Below are positions 11,080 through 20,653 of a DNA stretch of 64,000 nucleotides, piece by piece. A model generated the notes under the pieces. It did not search any database, was not told where the DNA came from, and saw nothing but the letters and a program-made list of their open reading frames with translations. Each line of letters starts with the position of its first letter. Positions within the stretch are counted from its first letter, which is position 1. The DNA comes from an uncultured Flavobacteriaceae bacterium (lineage in GTDB: Bacteria > Bacteroidota > Bacteroidia > Flavobacteriales > Flavobacteriaceae). The translations under genes and the position numbers were made by a program. The DNA lies in assembly GCA_947504035.1 (NCBI GenBank), contig CANNGA010000019.1, positions 1 through 64,000 on the forward strand. The letters run 5' to 3'.

Positions 11080-14000
11080 TTATTCTTCTAATCTGATGTC
11101 TAATCCTAAACCTTTCAATTCATGCATTAATACATTGAAAGATTCTGGTAATCCTGGATCTGGCATTGGTTCACCTTTCACAATACTTTCGTATGTTTTG
11201 GCACGTCCAATTACATCATCAGATTTTACAGTTAAGATTTCACGTAACGTACTTGATGCGCCATAAGCTTCAAGTGCCCAAACTTCCATCTCACCAAAAC
11301 GCTGACCACCAAACTGTGCTTTACCACCTAATGGCTGTTGCGTAATTAATGAGTAAGGTCCTATAGAACGTGCGTGCATCTTATCATCTACCATGTGTCC
11401 TAGTTTCAGCATGTAAATCACACCTACTGTTGCAGGTTGATCAAAACGCTGTCCAGTACCACCATCGTATAGGTATGTATGTCCGTATCTTGGTATTCCA
11501 GCTTCATCTGTAAATCCGTTGATTTGATCTATAGTAGCACCATCAAAAATAGGGGTAGCATATTTGCGTCCTAATTTTTGTCCAGCCCATCCTAGTACCG
11601 TTTCGTAAATTTGTCCAATATTCATACGCGATGGTACCCCTAGTGGATTCAATACGATATCTACTGGTGTTCCGTCGTCTAAGAACGGCATGTCTTCTTG
11701 ACGTACAATACGTGCTACGATACCTTTGTTACCGTGACGTCCTGCCATCTTATCACCTACTTTAAGCTTACGTTTTTTAGCAATATAAACTTTTGCTAAC
11801 TTGATAATTCCTGAAGGCAACTCATCTCCTACAGAAATGGTGAACTTCTCGCGACGTAAGGCTCCTTGAAGGTCGTTTTCTTTAATTTTGTAGTTATGAA
11901 TAAGGTCTGCAACCAATTTGTTGGTATGCTCGTCTGTAGTCCACTTTCCAGATACTAAATGCGCATAATCATCTACTGCATTTAACATCTTTAATGTGAA
12001 TTTCTTGCCTTTTGGTAATACCTCTTCCCCTAAATCATTAAAGATCCCTTGAGCTGTTTTACCATTTACAATGGTGAACAACTTATCAATTAAAACATCT
12101 TTTAATTCGTCAAACTTTCTATCGTACTGCGCTTCTAAGGCTAAGATATCATCTTTATCTTGTGCGCGTTTACGCTTATCTTTTACTGCTCTAGCGAATA
12201 ATTTTTTCTCTATAACAACACCGTGTAACGATGGCGATGCTTTTAAAGACGCATCTTTTACATCTCCAGCTTTATCTCCAAAGATGGCACGTAATAATTT
12301 TTCTTCTGGTGTAGGGTCTGATTCTCCTTTTGGTGTGATCTTACCTATAAGGATATCTCCTGGTTTTACTTCGGCACCAATACGAATCATTCCGTTTTCA
12401 TCTAAGTCTTTTGTAGCCTCTTCAGAAACATTAGGAATATCGTTAGTCAACTCTTCATTACCTAATTTTGTATCTCTTACTTCTAGAGAATACTCATCGA
12501 TATGAATTGATGTAAAGATATCTTCACGTACTACTTTTTCAGAAATTACAATCGCATCCTCAAAGTTATACCCTTTCCAAGGCATAAAGGCTACTTTCAT
12601 ATTTCTACCTAAAGCTAATTCTCCCATTTGGGTCGCATAACCTTCTGATAGTACTTGTCCTTTTTTAACTTTATCGCCTTTCTTAACAATAGGCTTTAAG
12701 TTGATAGACGTTCCTTGGTTTGTTTTTCTAAACTTCACCAAGTTATACGTTTTCACATCGCTATCAAAACTTACTTTAGCTTCGTCTTCGCTACGATCGT
12801 ATCTAATCTGTATTTCATTAGCATCTACATACAAGACTTCTCCTGTACCTTCTGCATTAATTAATACTCTAGAGTCTGAAGCGACTTGACGTTCTAAACC
12901 TGTTCCTACAATTGGTGCATCTACTCTTAATAATGGTACGGCTTGACGCATCATGTTAGATCCCATCAAAGCACGGTTGGCATCATCATGTTCCAAAAAT
13001 GGAATTAAAGATGCAGATATTGAAGAAATCTGGTTAGGAGCAACATCTGTATAATGAATCTCTTTAGGATCTATTACAGGGAAATCGCCTTCCATACGTG
13101 CAATTACCTTATCGTGTAAGATCTTACCATCTTCATCTACTTTTACGGTAGCCTGCGCGATTAACTTCTCTTCTTCTTCTTCTGCACTTAAATATGTTGG
13201 TGCATTTTTAATATCTACAACACCTTCTGTTACTTTACGGTATGGTGTTTCAATGAAGCCCATTGAATTCACCTTAGCAAATACTGAAAGTGATGATATT
13301 AAACCAATATTCGGTCCTTCTGGTGTTTCAATAGGACAAAGTCTTCCGTAGTGTGTATAATGTACATCACGTACCTCGAACCCTGCGCGTTCTCTTGAAA
13401 GACCACCTGGTCCTAATGCCGATAAACGACGCTTGTGTGTGATCTCTGCTAATGGATTTGTTTGGTCCATAAACTGAGATAACTGATTCGTTCCAAAGAA
13501 TGAATTAATAACAGACGATAACGTCTTCGCATTAATTAAATCTATTGGTGTAAATACCTCGTTGTCACGCACATTCATACGTTCGCGAATGGTACGCGCC
13601 ATACGTGCTAAACCAACACCAAACTGAGATGATAATTGCTCACCTACGGTACGTACACGACGGTTAGATAAGTGGTCAATATCATCAATCTCTGCTTTAG
13701 AGTTGATTAACTCAATTAAATATTTAATAATAGTAATGATATCTTCTTTGGTAAGCACTTGCTTATCCATTCCAATATCAAGACCTAATTTTTTATTCAT
13801 TCTATAACGCCCTACTTCTCCTAAAGAGTAACGTTGGTCACTAAAGAATAATTTATCTATAATACCACGTGCTGTTTCCTCATCTGGCGGCTCTGCATTA
13901 CGTAGTTGTCTGTATATATGTTCAACAGCCTCTTTTTCTGAGTTTGTTGGATCTTTTTGAAGCGTATTGTGGATAATGGCATAATCCCCTTGTTCGTTCG

Positions 14001-14892
14001 TTTCTTTATGTAAAAGAATCGTCTTAACTTCTGCTTCAAGAATTTCTTCAATATTTTCTTTATCAAGAATTGTATCACGATCTAATACAATCTCATTACG
14101 CTCGATAGATACAACTTCTCCTGTATCCTCATCCACAAAATCTTCATGCCATGTGTTTAATACACGTGCTGCTAATTTTCTCCCTAGATATTTCTTTAAG
14201 CCTGTTTTAGAAACTTTAGCTTCTTCTGCTAAATCGAAAATTTCTAAAATATCTTTATCACGCTCAAAACCGATAGCGCGGAAAAGTGTTGTTACAGGTA
14301 ATTTTTTCTTTCTATCAATATAGGCGTACATCACCTGATTGATATCTGTGGCAAATTCTATCCAAGAGCCCTTGAATGGAATTACCCTTGCTGAATATAA
14401 TTTGGTTCCATTGGCGTGGAAAGATTGTCCAAAAAACACTCCTGGTGAACGGTGTAATTGAGACACAACCACACGCTCTGCACCGTTAATACAAAACGTA
14501 CCAGAAGGTGTCATGTATGGAATAGTCCCTAAATATACATCCTGAACGATGGTCTCGAAATCCTCGTGTTCTGGATCTGTACAATACAACTTTAGTCTAG
14601 CCTTTAGCGGAACGCTATATGTTAACCCTCTTTCAATACACTCTTCGATAGCATATCTTGGCGGATCAACGAAGTAATCTAAAAATTCTAATACGAATTG
14701 ATTACGTGAATCTGTAATAGGAAAGTTTTCCATGAAGGTGTTATATAAACCTTCATCACCTCTTTCTTCAGATTTAGTTTCTAATTGGAAAAAATCTTGG
14801 AAGGATTTAATCTGAATGTCCAAAAAATCTGGATATTCTGTTCTATTTACAATAGAGGAAAAATTTAATCTTTCAGCTTGTGTTGATAACAT
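11080..14892 (-). CDS. rpoB: DNA-directed RNA polymerase subunit beta
   Basis: The 1270-residue product is the beta subunit of RNA polymerase. The rifampicin region reads [32 protein letters not shown], with the residues equivalent to E. coli Asp516, His526 and Ser531 unchanged, so it looks rifampicin-sensitive. The C-terminal region contains [12 protein letters not shown] and [24 protein letters not shown], both conserved. I place the start at the ATG at 14892; a TTG codon directly before it would add one residue. The gene follows rplL after about 190 bp that include a hairpin. Confidence 0.98.
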   Translation of the reverse strand: MLSTQAERLNFSSIVNRTEYPDFLDIQIKSFQDFFQLETKSEERGDEGLYNTFMENFPITDSRNQFVLEFLDYFVDPPRYAIEECIERGLTYSVPLKARLKLYCTDPEHEDFETIVQDVYLGTIPYMTPSGTFCINGAERVVVSQLHRSPGVFFGQSFHANGTKLYSARVIPFKGSWIEFATDINQVMYAYIDRKKKLPVTTLFRAIGFERDKDILEIFDLAEEAKVSKTGLKKYLGRKLAARVLNTWHEDFVDEDTGEVVSIERNEIVLDRDTILDKENIEEILEAEVKTILLHKETNEQGDYAIIHNTLQKDPTNSEKEAVEHIYRQLRNAEPPDEETARGIIDKLFFSDQRYSLGEVGRYRMNKKLGLDIGMDKQVLTKEDIITIIKYLIELINSKAEIDDIDHLSNRRVRTVGEQLSSQFGVGLARMARTIRERMNVRDNEVFTPIDLINAKTLSSVINSFFGTNQLSQFMDQTNPLAEITHKRRLSALGPGGLSRERAGFEVRDVHYTHYGRLCPIETPEGPNIGLISSLSVFAKVNSMGFIETPYRKVTEGVVDIKNAPTYLSAEEEEEKLIAQATVKVDEDGKILHDKVIARMEGDFPVIDPKEIHYTDVAPNQISSISASLIPFLEHDDANRALMGSNMMRQAVPLLRVDAPIVGTGLERQVASDSRVLINAEGTGEVLYVDANEIQIRYDRSEDEAKVSFDSDVKTYNLVKFRKTNQGTSINLKPIVKKGDKVKKGQVLSEGYATQMGELALGRNMKVAFMPWKGYNFEDAIVISEKVVREDIFTSIHIDEYSLEVRDTKLGNEELTNDIPNVSEEATKDLDENGMIRIGAEVKPGDILIGKITPKGESDPTPEEKLLRAIFGDKAGDVKDASLKASPSLHGVVIEKKLFARAVKDKRKRAQDKDDILALEAQYDRKFDELKDVLIDKLFTIVNGKTAQGIFNDLGEEVLPKGKKFTLKMLNAVDDYAHLVSGKWTTDEHTNKLVADLIHNYKIKENDLQGALRREKFTISVGDELPSGIIKLAKVYIAKKRKLKVGDKMAGRHGNKGIVARIVRQEDMPFLDDGTPVDIVLNPLGVPSRMNIGQIYETVLGWAGQKLGRKYATPIFDGATIDQINGFTDEAGIPRYGHTYLYDGGTGQRFDQPATVGVIYMLKLGHMVDDKMHARSIGPYSLITQQPLGGKAQFGGQRFGEMEVWALEAYGASSTLREILTVKSDDVIGRAKTYESIVKGEPMPDPGLPESFNVLMHELKGLGLDIRLEE

Positions 14893-15025
14893 CAATGGAC
14901 GGAATTTTGATTAAAAAAATAATGACAGTGCTTTTAAACACTCGGTAAGAGTTTATGATAGTACATTATATCTCTAACTCTTTTATTGTTTTATTTATGT
15001 ACATGATTATATACACAAAATGGTC

Positions 15026-15059
15026 TAGGTGCTACCACACTTGTTGCGTGGTAGACCTA
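15026..15059 (-). terminator. Hairpin between rplL and rpoB, possible attenuator
   Basis: TAGGT (15026-15030) plus CTACCAC (15032-15038) pair with GTGGTAG (15048-15054) plus ACCTA (15055-15059), with one bulged G. It starts 28 bp past the rplL stop codon on the minus strand. No strong T-run follows, so it is more likely a partial terminator or processing site than a full stop. In E. coli an attenuator and RNase III site occupy the equivalent spacer. Confidence 0.5.
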
Positions 15060-15086
15060 AACCTTTGTATTGTTGTGGTGCTAAGC

Positions 15087-15464
15087 TTATTTAAGCTCAA
15101 CCTCTGCTCCTGCTTCTTCTAATGAAGATTTTAAACCTTCAGCTTCGTCTTTAGAAACACCTTCTTTGATTGCACTTGGTGCATCATCAACTAATCCTTT
15201 AGCTTCTTTTAATCCTAAACCAGTTAATTCTTTAACTAATTTTACAACTGCTAACTTAGATCCACCAGCTGCTTTTAAGATTACATCAAATTCAGTTTTT
15301 TCTTCTGTAGCGTCTCCACCAGCAGCAGCACCTCCAGCAGCAACAGCTACAGCTGCAGCAGCAGGTTCGATACCGTACTCATCTTTTAATATAGTAGCTA
15401 ACTCATTAACTTCTTTTACTGTTAAGTTAACTAATTGTTCTGCGAATTCTTTTAAATCTGCCAT
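15087..15464 (-). CDS. rplL: 50S ribosomal protein bL12 (L7/L12)
   Basis: The 125-residue product is the stalk protein of the large subunit that recruits translational GTPases. It has the N-terminal dimerisation helices ([21 protein letters not shown]), an Ala/Gly-rich flexible hinge and the globular C-terminal domain with [34 protein letters not shown]-type sequence. It follows rplJ by 60 bp, as expected for the stalk operon. Confidence 0.98.
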   Translation of the reverse strand: MADLKEFAEQLVNLTVKEVNELATILKDEYGIEPAAAAVAVAAGGAAAGGDATEEKTEFDVILKAAGGSKLAVVKLVKELTGLGLKEAKGLVDDAPSAIKEGVSKDEAEGLKSSLEEAGAEVELK

Positions 15465-15524
15465 TTTCTATCGTTTTAATAATTTTGTAATAATATAATT
15501 GTAATAAAGTGCGTACTTGCCTAA

Positions 15525-16046
15525 TTATCCTTCTTTCTCAGATAATGTTTTAATGATACCTGCTATTGTCGAACCACCTGATTTAAGTGCCGAAATAACG
15601 TTTTTAGCAGGAGACTGTAATAAGCCAACAATCTCTCCTATCAACTCTTCTTTAGACTTGATATCTACTAACATATCTAACTGGTCATCACCAATGTAAA
15701 CCGCTTCCTCAATAAAAGCACCTTTTAAAAGTGGCTTTTCTGATTTTTTTCTAAACGCTTTAATTACTTTAGCTGGTGCATTTCCAGTTTCAGAATACAT
15801 CACCGATGTATTTCCTTTTAATACTGTAGGAAGGTCTCCAAACTCTCTATCTGAAGCTTCCATTGCTTTTTCAAGCAACGTATTCTTAACCACTGCCAAT
15901 TTAATGTCTGCTTTAAAACAAGCGCGACGTAAATCTGAAGTTGTACCTGCGTTCAATCCAGAGATATCTGCTAAATAGATGTTAGCATTATCGGCTAATT
16001 GTGCAGTTAGGTCTTGAATTACTTGTGACTTTTCTTCTCTTGTCAT
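15525..16046 (-). CDS. rplJ: 50S ribosomal protein uL10
   Basis: The 173-residue product is uL10, the base of the ribosomal stalk, which binds 23S rRNA and carries bL12 dimers on its C-terminal helix. The start MTREEKSQVIQDLTAQL and the LRRACFKADIKLAVVKNTL segment are characteristic. The gene starts only 19 bp after the rplA stop, leaving no room for the long L10 leader found in enterobacteria, so stalk autoregulation, if present, must use another site. Confidence 0.97.
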   Translation of the reverse strand: MTREEKSQVIQDLTAQLADNANIYLADISGLNAGTTSDLRRACFKADIKLAVVKNTLLEKAMEASDREFGDLPTVLKGNTSVMYSETGNAPAKVIKAFRKKSEKPLLKGAFIEEAVYIGDDQLDMLVDIKSKEELIGEIVGLLQSPAKNVISALKSGGSTIAGIIKTLSEKEG

Positions 16047-16065
16047 AATAAAAGTTTTTAACTAA

Positions 16066-16755
16066 TTAACCTATCTTTGGATCTATTGCTATACTAGGGC
16101 TCATTGTAGAAGACATAAAAATACTCTTTACATACACACCTTTAGCAGTAGTTGGTTTTAATTTCATTAATGTTTGTAATAACTCGTTTGCGTTACCTTC
16201 AATCTTATCAGCACTAAATGATGCTTTACCTATTGCTGCGTGAACGATACCAGTTTTATCAACTTTAAAGTCAATTTTACCAGCTTTTACTTCGCTAACG
16301 GCTTTAGCAACATCCATAGTTACTGTTCCTGTCTTAGGGTTAGGCATTAAACCACGTGGGCCTAATACACGTCCTAAAGGTCCTAATTTACCCATAACGC
16401 TAGGCATTGTAACGATAACGTCTACATCTGTCCATCCGCCCTTGATTTTATCAAGATACTCGTCTAAACCAACGTAATCTGCACCAGCCGCTTTAGCTTC
16501 TGCTTCTTTGTCTGGAGTTACTAATGCTAAAACTTTCATATCTTTACCCGTACCGTGTGGAAGAGATACAACACCTCTTACCATTTGGTTTGCTTTTCTA
16601 GGATCTACTCCTAAACGTACTGCTAAATCTACAGACGCATCAAACTTAGTATTGGTAATTTCTTTGATTAATGAAGATGCTTCATTAAGAGAATAAACTT
16701 TCCCTTTTTCTAATTTCGCTACAGCCTCTTTTTGCTTTTTTGTTAATCTTGCCAT
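16066..16755 (-). CDS. rplA: 50S ribosomal protein uL1
   Basis: The 229-residue product is uL1, part of the mobile L1 stalk that guides exit of deacylated tRNA. The signature [21 protein letters not shown] and the C-terminal [22 protein letters not shown] are intact. It follows rplK by 20 bp and the two are surely cotranscribed. Confidence 0.98.
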   Translation of the reverse strand: MARLTKKQKEAVAKLEKGKVYSLNEASSLIKEITNTKFDASVDLAVRLGVDPRKANQMVRGVVSLPHGTGKDMKVLALVTPDKEAEAKAAGADYVGLDEYLDKIKGGWTDVDVIVTMPSVMGKLGPLGRVLGPRGLMPNPKTGTVTMDVAKAVSEVKAGKIDFKVDKTGIVHAAIGKASFSADKIEGNANELLQTLMKLKPTTAKGVYVKSIFMSSTMSPSIAIDPKIG

Positions 16756-16775
16756 TTTGTAATGTCTTTAATAGA

Positions 16776-17213
16776 TTAAGAAGGGAATTGCCCTGTTACA
16801 GTGATTCCCATTGATCTTGCTGTACCAGCAACCATTTTCATAGCAGATTCGATTGTAAATGCATTTAAATCCTGCATTTTATCTTCTGCAATGGTTTTTA
16901 CTTGGTCCCAAGACACTTTAGCTACTTTTTTTCGGTTTGGTTCTCCTGAACCTTTTTTCACCTTGGCCGCTTCTAATAATTGTACTGCAGCTGGTGGTGT
17001 CTTGATAACGAAATCGAAAGACTTGTCCTTGTAAACAGAAATAACAACTGGTAATACTTTACCAGCTTTATCCTGAGTTCTCGCATTAAATTGCTTACAG
17101 AACTCCATGATGTTTACCCCAGCAGCACCTAAAGCGGGTCCAACCGGTGGCGACGGATTCGCAGCACCTCCCCGAACTTGTAACTTAACTACTTTACCTA
17201 ATTCTTTTGCCAT
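16776..17213 (-). CDS. rplK: 50S ribosomal protein uL11
   Basis: The 145-residue product is uL11, which binds the GTPase-associated centre of 23S rRNA with the stalk. The N-terminal motif [30 protein letters not shown] and the C-terminal RNA-binding part ([10 protein letters not shown]) are conserved. It is separated from nusG by 74 bp on the minus strand. Confidence 0.98.
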   Translation of the reverse strand: MAKELGKVVKLQVRGGAANPSPPVGPALGAAGVNIMEFCKQFNARTQDKAGKVLPVVISVYKDKSFDFVIKTPPAAVQLLEAAKVKKGSGEPNRKKVAKVSWDQVKTIAEDKMQDLNAFTIESAMKMVAGTARSMGITVTGQFPS

Positions 17214-17287
17214 TTTTAATAATTTAGTTTGATAGTACTTTTAAGTGGAAGCTAAATGGTACTATCATTTATCTAGTGTAACAATTA

Positions 17288-17842
17288 TTATATTTTTTCA
17301 ACCTGCATATAGCTGAGCTCTAATGGTGTTTTTCTTCCAAATATCTTAACCATTACTTCTAGCTTACGCTTTTCTTCGTTTATATTTTCTATAGTACCAT
17401 CGAAACCATTAAATGGCCCGTCGATAACCTTAACAGTTTCTCCCTTAGTAAAAGGTATCGCTACATGTACGTTCTCATCTACAGTTAACTCGTCTACCTT
17501 ACCTAACATTCTGTTTACTTCAGACTGTCGTAATGGCACAGGGTCTCCGCCTTTAGTTTCACCTAAAAATCCAATAACGTTTGTTACCGATCTAATGATA
17601 TGAGGTACTTCTCCAGTTAAGTTAGCTTGAACCATAATATACCCAGGAAAGAATACTTTTTCTTTCTGAGTTTTTTTACCGTTTCGAATTTGAACTACTT
17701 TTTCTGTAGGGACTAATACTTGATCTACATAATCTTGTAAACCTAGTCGCGTAATTTCATTCTCGATATAGGTTTTTATTTTGTTTTCTTGACCACTTAC
17801 AGCCCTTACAACATACCATTTCTTTTCACTTACTTCAGACAT
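17288..17842 (-). CDS. nusG: Transcription termination/antitermination factor NusG
   Basis: The 184-residue product has an N-terminal NGN domain (KKWYVVRAVSGQENKI, VFFPGYIMV) that binds RNA polymerase and a C-terminal KOW domain (FTKGETVKVIDGPFNGFDG). NusG couples transcription to translation and to Rho. It lies 12 bp after secE, the usual pairing. Length is standard. Confidence 0.97.
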   Translation of the reverse strand: MSEVSEKKWYVVRAVSGQENKIKTYIENEITRLGLQDYVDQVLVPTEKVVQIRNGKKTQKEKVFFPGYIMVQANLTGEVPHIIRSVTNVIGFLGETKGGDPVPLRQSEVNRMLGKVDELTVDENVHVAIPFTKGETVKVIDGPFNGFDGTIENINEEKRKLEVMVKIFGRKTPLELSYMQVEKI

Positions 17843-17854
17843 GTTAAATGTGTT

Positions 17855-18049
17855 TTATTTAATTAAATCAAAGTAAGACGTTATAACTTTACTAAAAACA
17901 GTATCTATACCCCAAATAGCAAGAGAGAATAAAACAGAAAACACGGCAACAAGCACTGTTAAGCTTTGTGCTTCTGCCCAGGTTGGCCATGACACATTAT
18001 TTTTAAGCTCTTCGAATGATTCTTTTACGTATGTTACTATTCCAGCCAT
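17855..18049 (-). CDS. secE: Preprotein translocase subunit SecE
   Basis: The 64-residue product is the short one-helix form of SecE. The amphipathic stretch VKESFEELKNNVSWPTWAEAQ precedes a single transmembrane helix (LTVLVAVFSVLFSLAIWGI). SecE stabilises the SecY channel in the inner membrane. The position between tRNA-Trp and nusG is the conserved one. Confidence 0.96.
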   Translation of the reverse strand: MAGIVTYVKESFEELKNNVSWPTWAEAQSLTVLVAVFSVLFSLAIWGIDTVFSKVITSYFDLIK

Positions 18050-18123
18050 CTTTACTATTTTTTAAAAGGACGGTGTCCTTATTTAAATTATTGAGTAAAT
18101 CTGCATTTACTCGATTTAATTTG

Positions 18124-18196
18124 CACGGGTTGAGAGGCTCGAACTCCCGACAACTGGTTTTGGAGACCAGTGCTCTACCAACTGAGCTAAACCCGT
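18124..18196 (-). tRNA. tRNA-Trp (anticodon CCA)
   Basis: A 73-nt cloverleaf on the minus strand. The acceptor stem ACGGGTT pairs with AACCCGT, the D-loop has AGCTCAGTTGGTAGAGC, the anticodon loop CTCCAAA gives CCA, and the T-arm contains GTTCGAG. CCA is not encoded. It lies between tuf and secE and is probably processed from their transcript. Confidence 0.97.
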
Positions 18197-18202
18197 AATT
18201 AT

Positions 18203-18245
18203 AAGTCAAAAGGCATTACGCTAGTAACGCAATACCTTGTGACTT
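18203..18245 (-). other. Imperfect hairpin between tuf and tRNA-Trp
   Basis: AAGTCA, AGG and ATTACG on the left pair with TAACG, AAT, CCT and TGACTT on the right, with small internal loops and a CTAG apex. It lies just downstream of the tuf stop. A weak terminator or a processing site separating tuf from the secE part of the operon is possible; no clear T-tract follows. Confidence 0.45.
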
Positions 18246-18272
18246 TATAAGGTTAAACTAATCTATGATGAA

Positions 18273-19460
18273 TTAGTCTAATATTTCAGTTACCTGACCT
18301 GCACCTACTGTTCTACCACCTTCACGGATAGCGAAACGTAGACCGATATTCATTGCGATAGGCTGAATTAACTCTACAGTAATTGTTAAGTTATCTCCAG
18401 GCATTACCATCTCAACACCATCAGGTAAAGCGATGTTTCCTGTTACGTCAGTTGTACGTACGTAGAACTGTGGACGGTAGTTGTTATGGAATGGTGTGTG
18501 ACGACCACCTTCTTCTTTCTTAAGGATATAAACCTCAGCTTTGAATTTAGCGTGTGGTGTTACAGAACCTGGCTTAGTGATCACCATACCTCTAGAGATT
18601 TGAGATTTCTCAATACCTCTTAATAAGATACCTGCGTTATCACCAGCTTCACCTCTATCTAATATTTGACGGAACATTTCAATTCCTGTAATTGTAGATG
18701 TTAATTTCTCAGCACCCATACCAATGATCTCAACAGGATCTCCTGTGTTAGCTACACCAGTTTCAATACGACCAGTTGCAACAGTACCACGACCTGTAAT
18801 AGAGAATACATCTTCTATAGGCATTAGGAAAGGCTTATCCATATCACGAACTGGCTCTTCAATCCATGCATCACAAGCTGCCATTAATTCCATTACTGTA
18901 TCTACCCACTTTTGCTCACCGTTAAGTGCACCTAAAGCAGAACCTGATACTACAGGACCATTATCACCATCGTATTCGTAGAAGCTTAATAAATCTCTAA
19001 CTTCCATGTCTACTAGCTCTAATAACTCCTCATCATCAACCATATCCACTTTGTTTAAGAAAACAACGATACGTGGAATACCTACTTGACGACCTAATAA
19101 TATGTGCTCACGTGTTTGAGGCATAGGACCATCAGTTGCAGCAACAACTAAGATAGCACCATCCATTTGAGCAGCACCAGTTACCATGTTCTTTACGTAA
19201 TCGGCGTGACCTGGACAATCAACGTGTGCGTAGTGACGGTTTTGCGTTTGATATTCAACGTGAGATGTATTAATTGTAATACCTCTTTCTTTTTCTTCTG
19301 GAGCGTTATCGATTTGATCGAAATCTCTCGCTTCTGATAAACCTGCATCAGCTAATACTTTAGTAATAGCAGCAGTTAAAGTTGTTTTACCGTGATCTAC
19401 GTGTCCAATAGTACCAATATTTAAGTGTGGTTTTGAACGATCGAAAGTTGCCTTTGCCAT
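18273..19460 (-). CDS. tuf: Elongation factor Tu
   Basis: The 395-residue product is EF-Tu, the GTPase that delivers aminoacyl-tRNA to the ribosome. The P-loop GHVDHGKTT (19-27), the switch region [13 protein letters not shown], and NKVD are all intact, followed by domains 2 and 3 ending in [14 protein letters not shown]. Only this copy is seen in the window. Its position after thr-tyr-gly-thr tRNA genes equals that of tufB in E. coli. Confidence 0.99.
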   Translation of the reverse strand: MAKATFDRSKPHLNIGTIGHVDHGKTTLTAAITKVLADAGLSEARDFDQIDNAPEEKERGITINTSHVEYQTQNRHYAHVDCPGHADYVKNMVTGAAQMDGAILVVAATDGPMPQTREHILLGRQVGIPRIVVFLNKVDMVDDEELLELVDMEVRDLLSFYEYDGDNGPVVSGSALGALNGEQKWVDTVMELMAACDAWIEEPVRDMDKPFLMPIEDVFSITGRGTVATGRIETGVANTGDPVEIIGMGAEKLTSTITGIEMFRQILDRGEAGDNAGILLRGIEKSQISRGMVITKPGSVTPHAKFKAEVYILKKEEGGRHTPFHNNYRPQFYVRTTDVTGNIALPDGVEMVMPGDNLTITVELIQPIAMNIGLRFAIREGGRTVGAGQVTEILD

Positions 19461-19522
19461 GTTTTAATAATTTAATTCTTAGTTATATAATAATACTTAA
19501 TGTATCTCATCTTTATTTTTTG

Positions 19523-19594
19523 AGCCAATGACGGGATTTGAACCCGTGGCCTCTTCCTTACCAAGGAAACGCTCTACCCCTGAGCTACACCGGC
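19523..19594 (-). tRNA. tRNA-Thr (anticodon GGT)
   Basis: A 72-nt cloverleaf on the minus strand with acceptor stem GCCGGTG/CATTGGC including two G-T wobbles, D-loop AGCTCAGGGGTAGAGC, anticodon loop TTGGTAA and T-arm GTTCAAA. It is the last tRNA before tuf. Confidence 0.96.
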
Positions 19595-19660
19595 GTAAAG
19601 TTTTTATTTCCTATTCTATCAAACACCTCTATTTTAAAAGTTTTGTGCTTGAAAGAAGAG

Positions 19661-19680
19661 ATTCCTGCCTTCGCAGGAAT
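19661..19680. repeat. Short perfect palindrome between two tRNA genes (REP-like)
   Basis: ATTCCTGC and its complement GCAGGAAT enclose a CTTC loop, in the 91-bp spacer between tRNA-Thr(GGT) and tRNA-Gly. The sequence type (ATTCCTGC...GCAGGAAT) resembles short palindromic repeats dispersed in many bacterial genomes. Only one copy lies in this window. Confidence 0.6.
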
Positions 19681-19685
19681 TATTG

Positions 19686-19758
19686 AGCGGGAGACCAGGT
19701 TCGAACTGGCGACATTCAGCTTGGAAGGCTGACGCTCTACCAACTGAGCTACTCCCGC
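19686..19758 (-). tRNA. tRNA-Gly (anticodon TCC)
   Basis: A 73-nt cloverleaf on the minus strand with acceptor stem GCGGGAG/CTCCCGC, D-loop AGCTCAGTTGGTAGAGC, anticodon loop CTTCCAA and T-arm GTTCGAA. Confidence 0.97.
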
Positions 19759-19913
19759 ATTTTGCAAATCATTATAATTTACTTGGTATTTCAATATTTC
19801 AATATCAAATCAAACAGTTTGTAAATTACAGCGCTGATTTAACATTACTAATGTAATAACACAAATAATGATTCACGAAAATAAGATTTCGCAAATCATT
19901 ATTGAGTATACTG

Positions 19914-19996
19914 TGGGAAGAGCAGGATTCGAACCTGCGAAGGTAAAAACCAACAGATTTACAGTCTGTCCTCGTTGGCCGCTTGAGTATCTTCCC
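19914..19996 (-). tRNA. tRNA-Tyr (anticodon GTA)
   Basis: An 83-nt class II tRNA on the minus strand. The acceptor stem is GGGAAGA/TCTTCCC, the anticodon loop CTGTAAA gives GTA, the long variable arm and T-arm GTTCGAA are present. Confidence 0.97.
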
Positions 19997-20065
19997 AATT
20001 CCTTTTTTAATACTATTTTAAAGAACCTATTTTTGCTTTTACAAACAAAAAAATTGTTTTTTTAG

Positions 20066-20139
20066 AGCCGATGGAGGGACTCGAACCCACGACCTGCTGA
20101 TTACAAATCAGCTGCTCTAGCCAGCTGAGCTACATCGGC
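20066..20139 (-). tRNA. tRNA-Thr (anticodon TGT)
   Basis: A 74-nt cloverleaf on the minus strand with acceptor stem GCCGATG/CATCGGC, D-loop AGCTCAGCTGGCTAGAGC, anticodon loop TTTGTAA and T-arm GTTCGAG. It is the first gene of the tRNA-tuf operon. Confidence 0.97.
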
Positions 20140-20162
20140 GTTTTTCTATGCCTATGTTAGCA

Positions 20163-20190
20163 TAAAAAAGTCCGCTATTTCTAACGGACT
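20163..20190 (-). terminator. Intrinsic terminator of hpf, just below the tRNA-tuf promoter
   Basis: AGTCCG and inner bases (20169-20190) form an ~8-bp stem with a short loop, followed on the minus strand by a T6 tract at 20163-20168. It would stop transcription coming from hpf. The -7 element of the next promoter ends 1 bp upstream of it. Confidence 0.75.
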
Positions 20191-20191
20191 G

Positions 20192-20221
20192 CAAATGTAA
20201 ATATATTTTTTACTATTCAAA
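20192..20221 (-). promoter_or_regulatory. Promoter of the tRNA-tuf operon
   Basis: On the minus strand TTTG (20221-20218) and TACATTTG (20199-20192) are 18 bp apart, a good match to the Bacteroidetes sigma-A promoter (TTTG, about 19 bp, TAnnTTTG). The first tRNA begins about 53 bp downstream. The predicted start site falls in or near the hpf terminator stem. Confidence 0.7.
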
Positions 20222-20240
20222 ACATTTTTTGAAAAAAATT

Positions 20241-20543
20241 TCAAGAAAATGTTCTTAATTTCTGTTTTCGCTTCTTTAACTGACGTTCTAAAGACGATAC
20301 AGCAGTGTCTGCTCCCTCTTCAAAAGTCTTACATTGTTTTTTTACGATAAAGCTGTCGCCAGGAACACTTACTCGTGCTTCAAAGACTTTATTTTGCTTA
20401 TTACTAGTGTTTTCCACTTTTAAGTATACCTCCGATTTTATAACTTTGTCATAAAACATGTCTAATTTATCCATTCGTTTTTGGATAAAGTGTATTAATT
20501 TCTGGTCTGCATTAAAATTAATAGATTGCGTGTTTACTTTCAT
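20241..20543 (-). CDS. hpf: Ribosome hibernation promoting factor, short form
   Basis: The 100-residue product belongs to the HPF/RaiA family, which binds the 30S decoding centre and inactivates ribosomes in stationary phase. The family core is seen as MKVNTQSINFNADQKLIHFIQKRMDK-type start, KSEVYLKVEN, FEARVSVPG and the C-terminal basic stretch LERQLKKRKQKL. I place the start at 20543; the frame stays open for 22 further codons upstream but those residues do not look like the family. The C-terminal dimerisation domain of long HPF is absent. Confidence 0.92.
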   Translation of the reverse strand: MKVNTQSINFNADQKLIHFIQKRMDKLDMFYDKVIKSEVYLKVENTSNKQNKVFEARVSVPGDSFIVKKQCKTFEEGADTAVSSLERQLKKRKQKLRTFS

Positions 20544-20653
20544 TTGGTTTTTTTGGTTTTTAATAGACATTTTATAAGTACTGCTACTCGTATTGGTGTA
20601 AAACAGCATTTATAACATTTTCTATTTTGGTTAGACAATCCTAGATAAAGACA

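Noticed and set aside
18003-18209. A 68-codon frame across tRNA-Trp and the secE start
   Set aside because: It runs through the tRNA gene and secE in another frame; tRNA cloverleaf and SecE explain the sequence.
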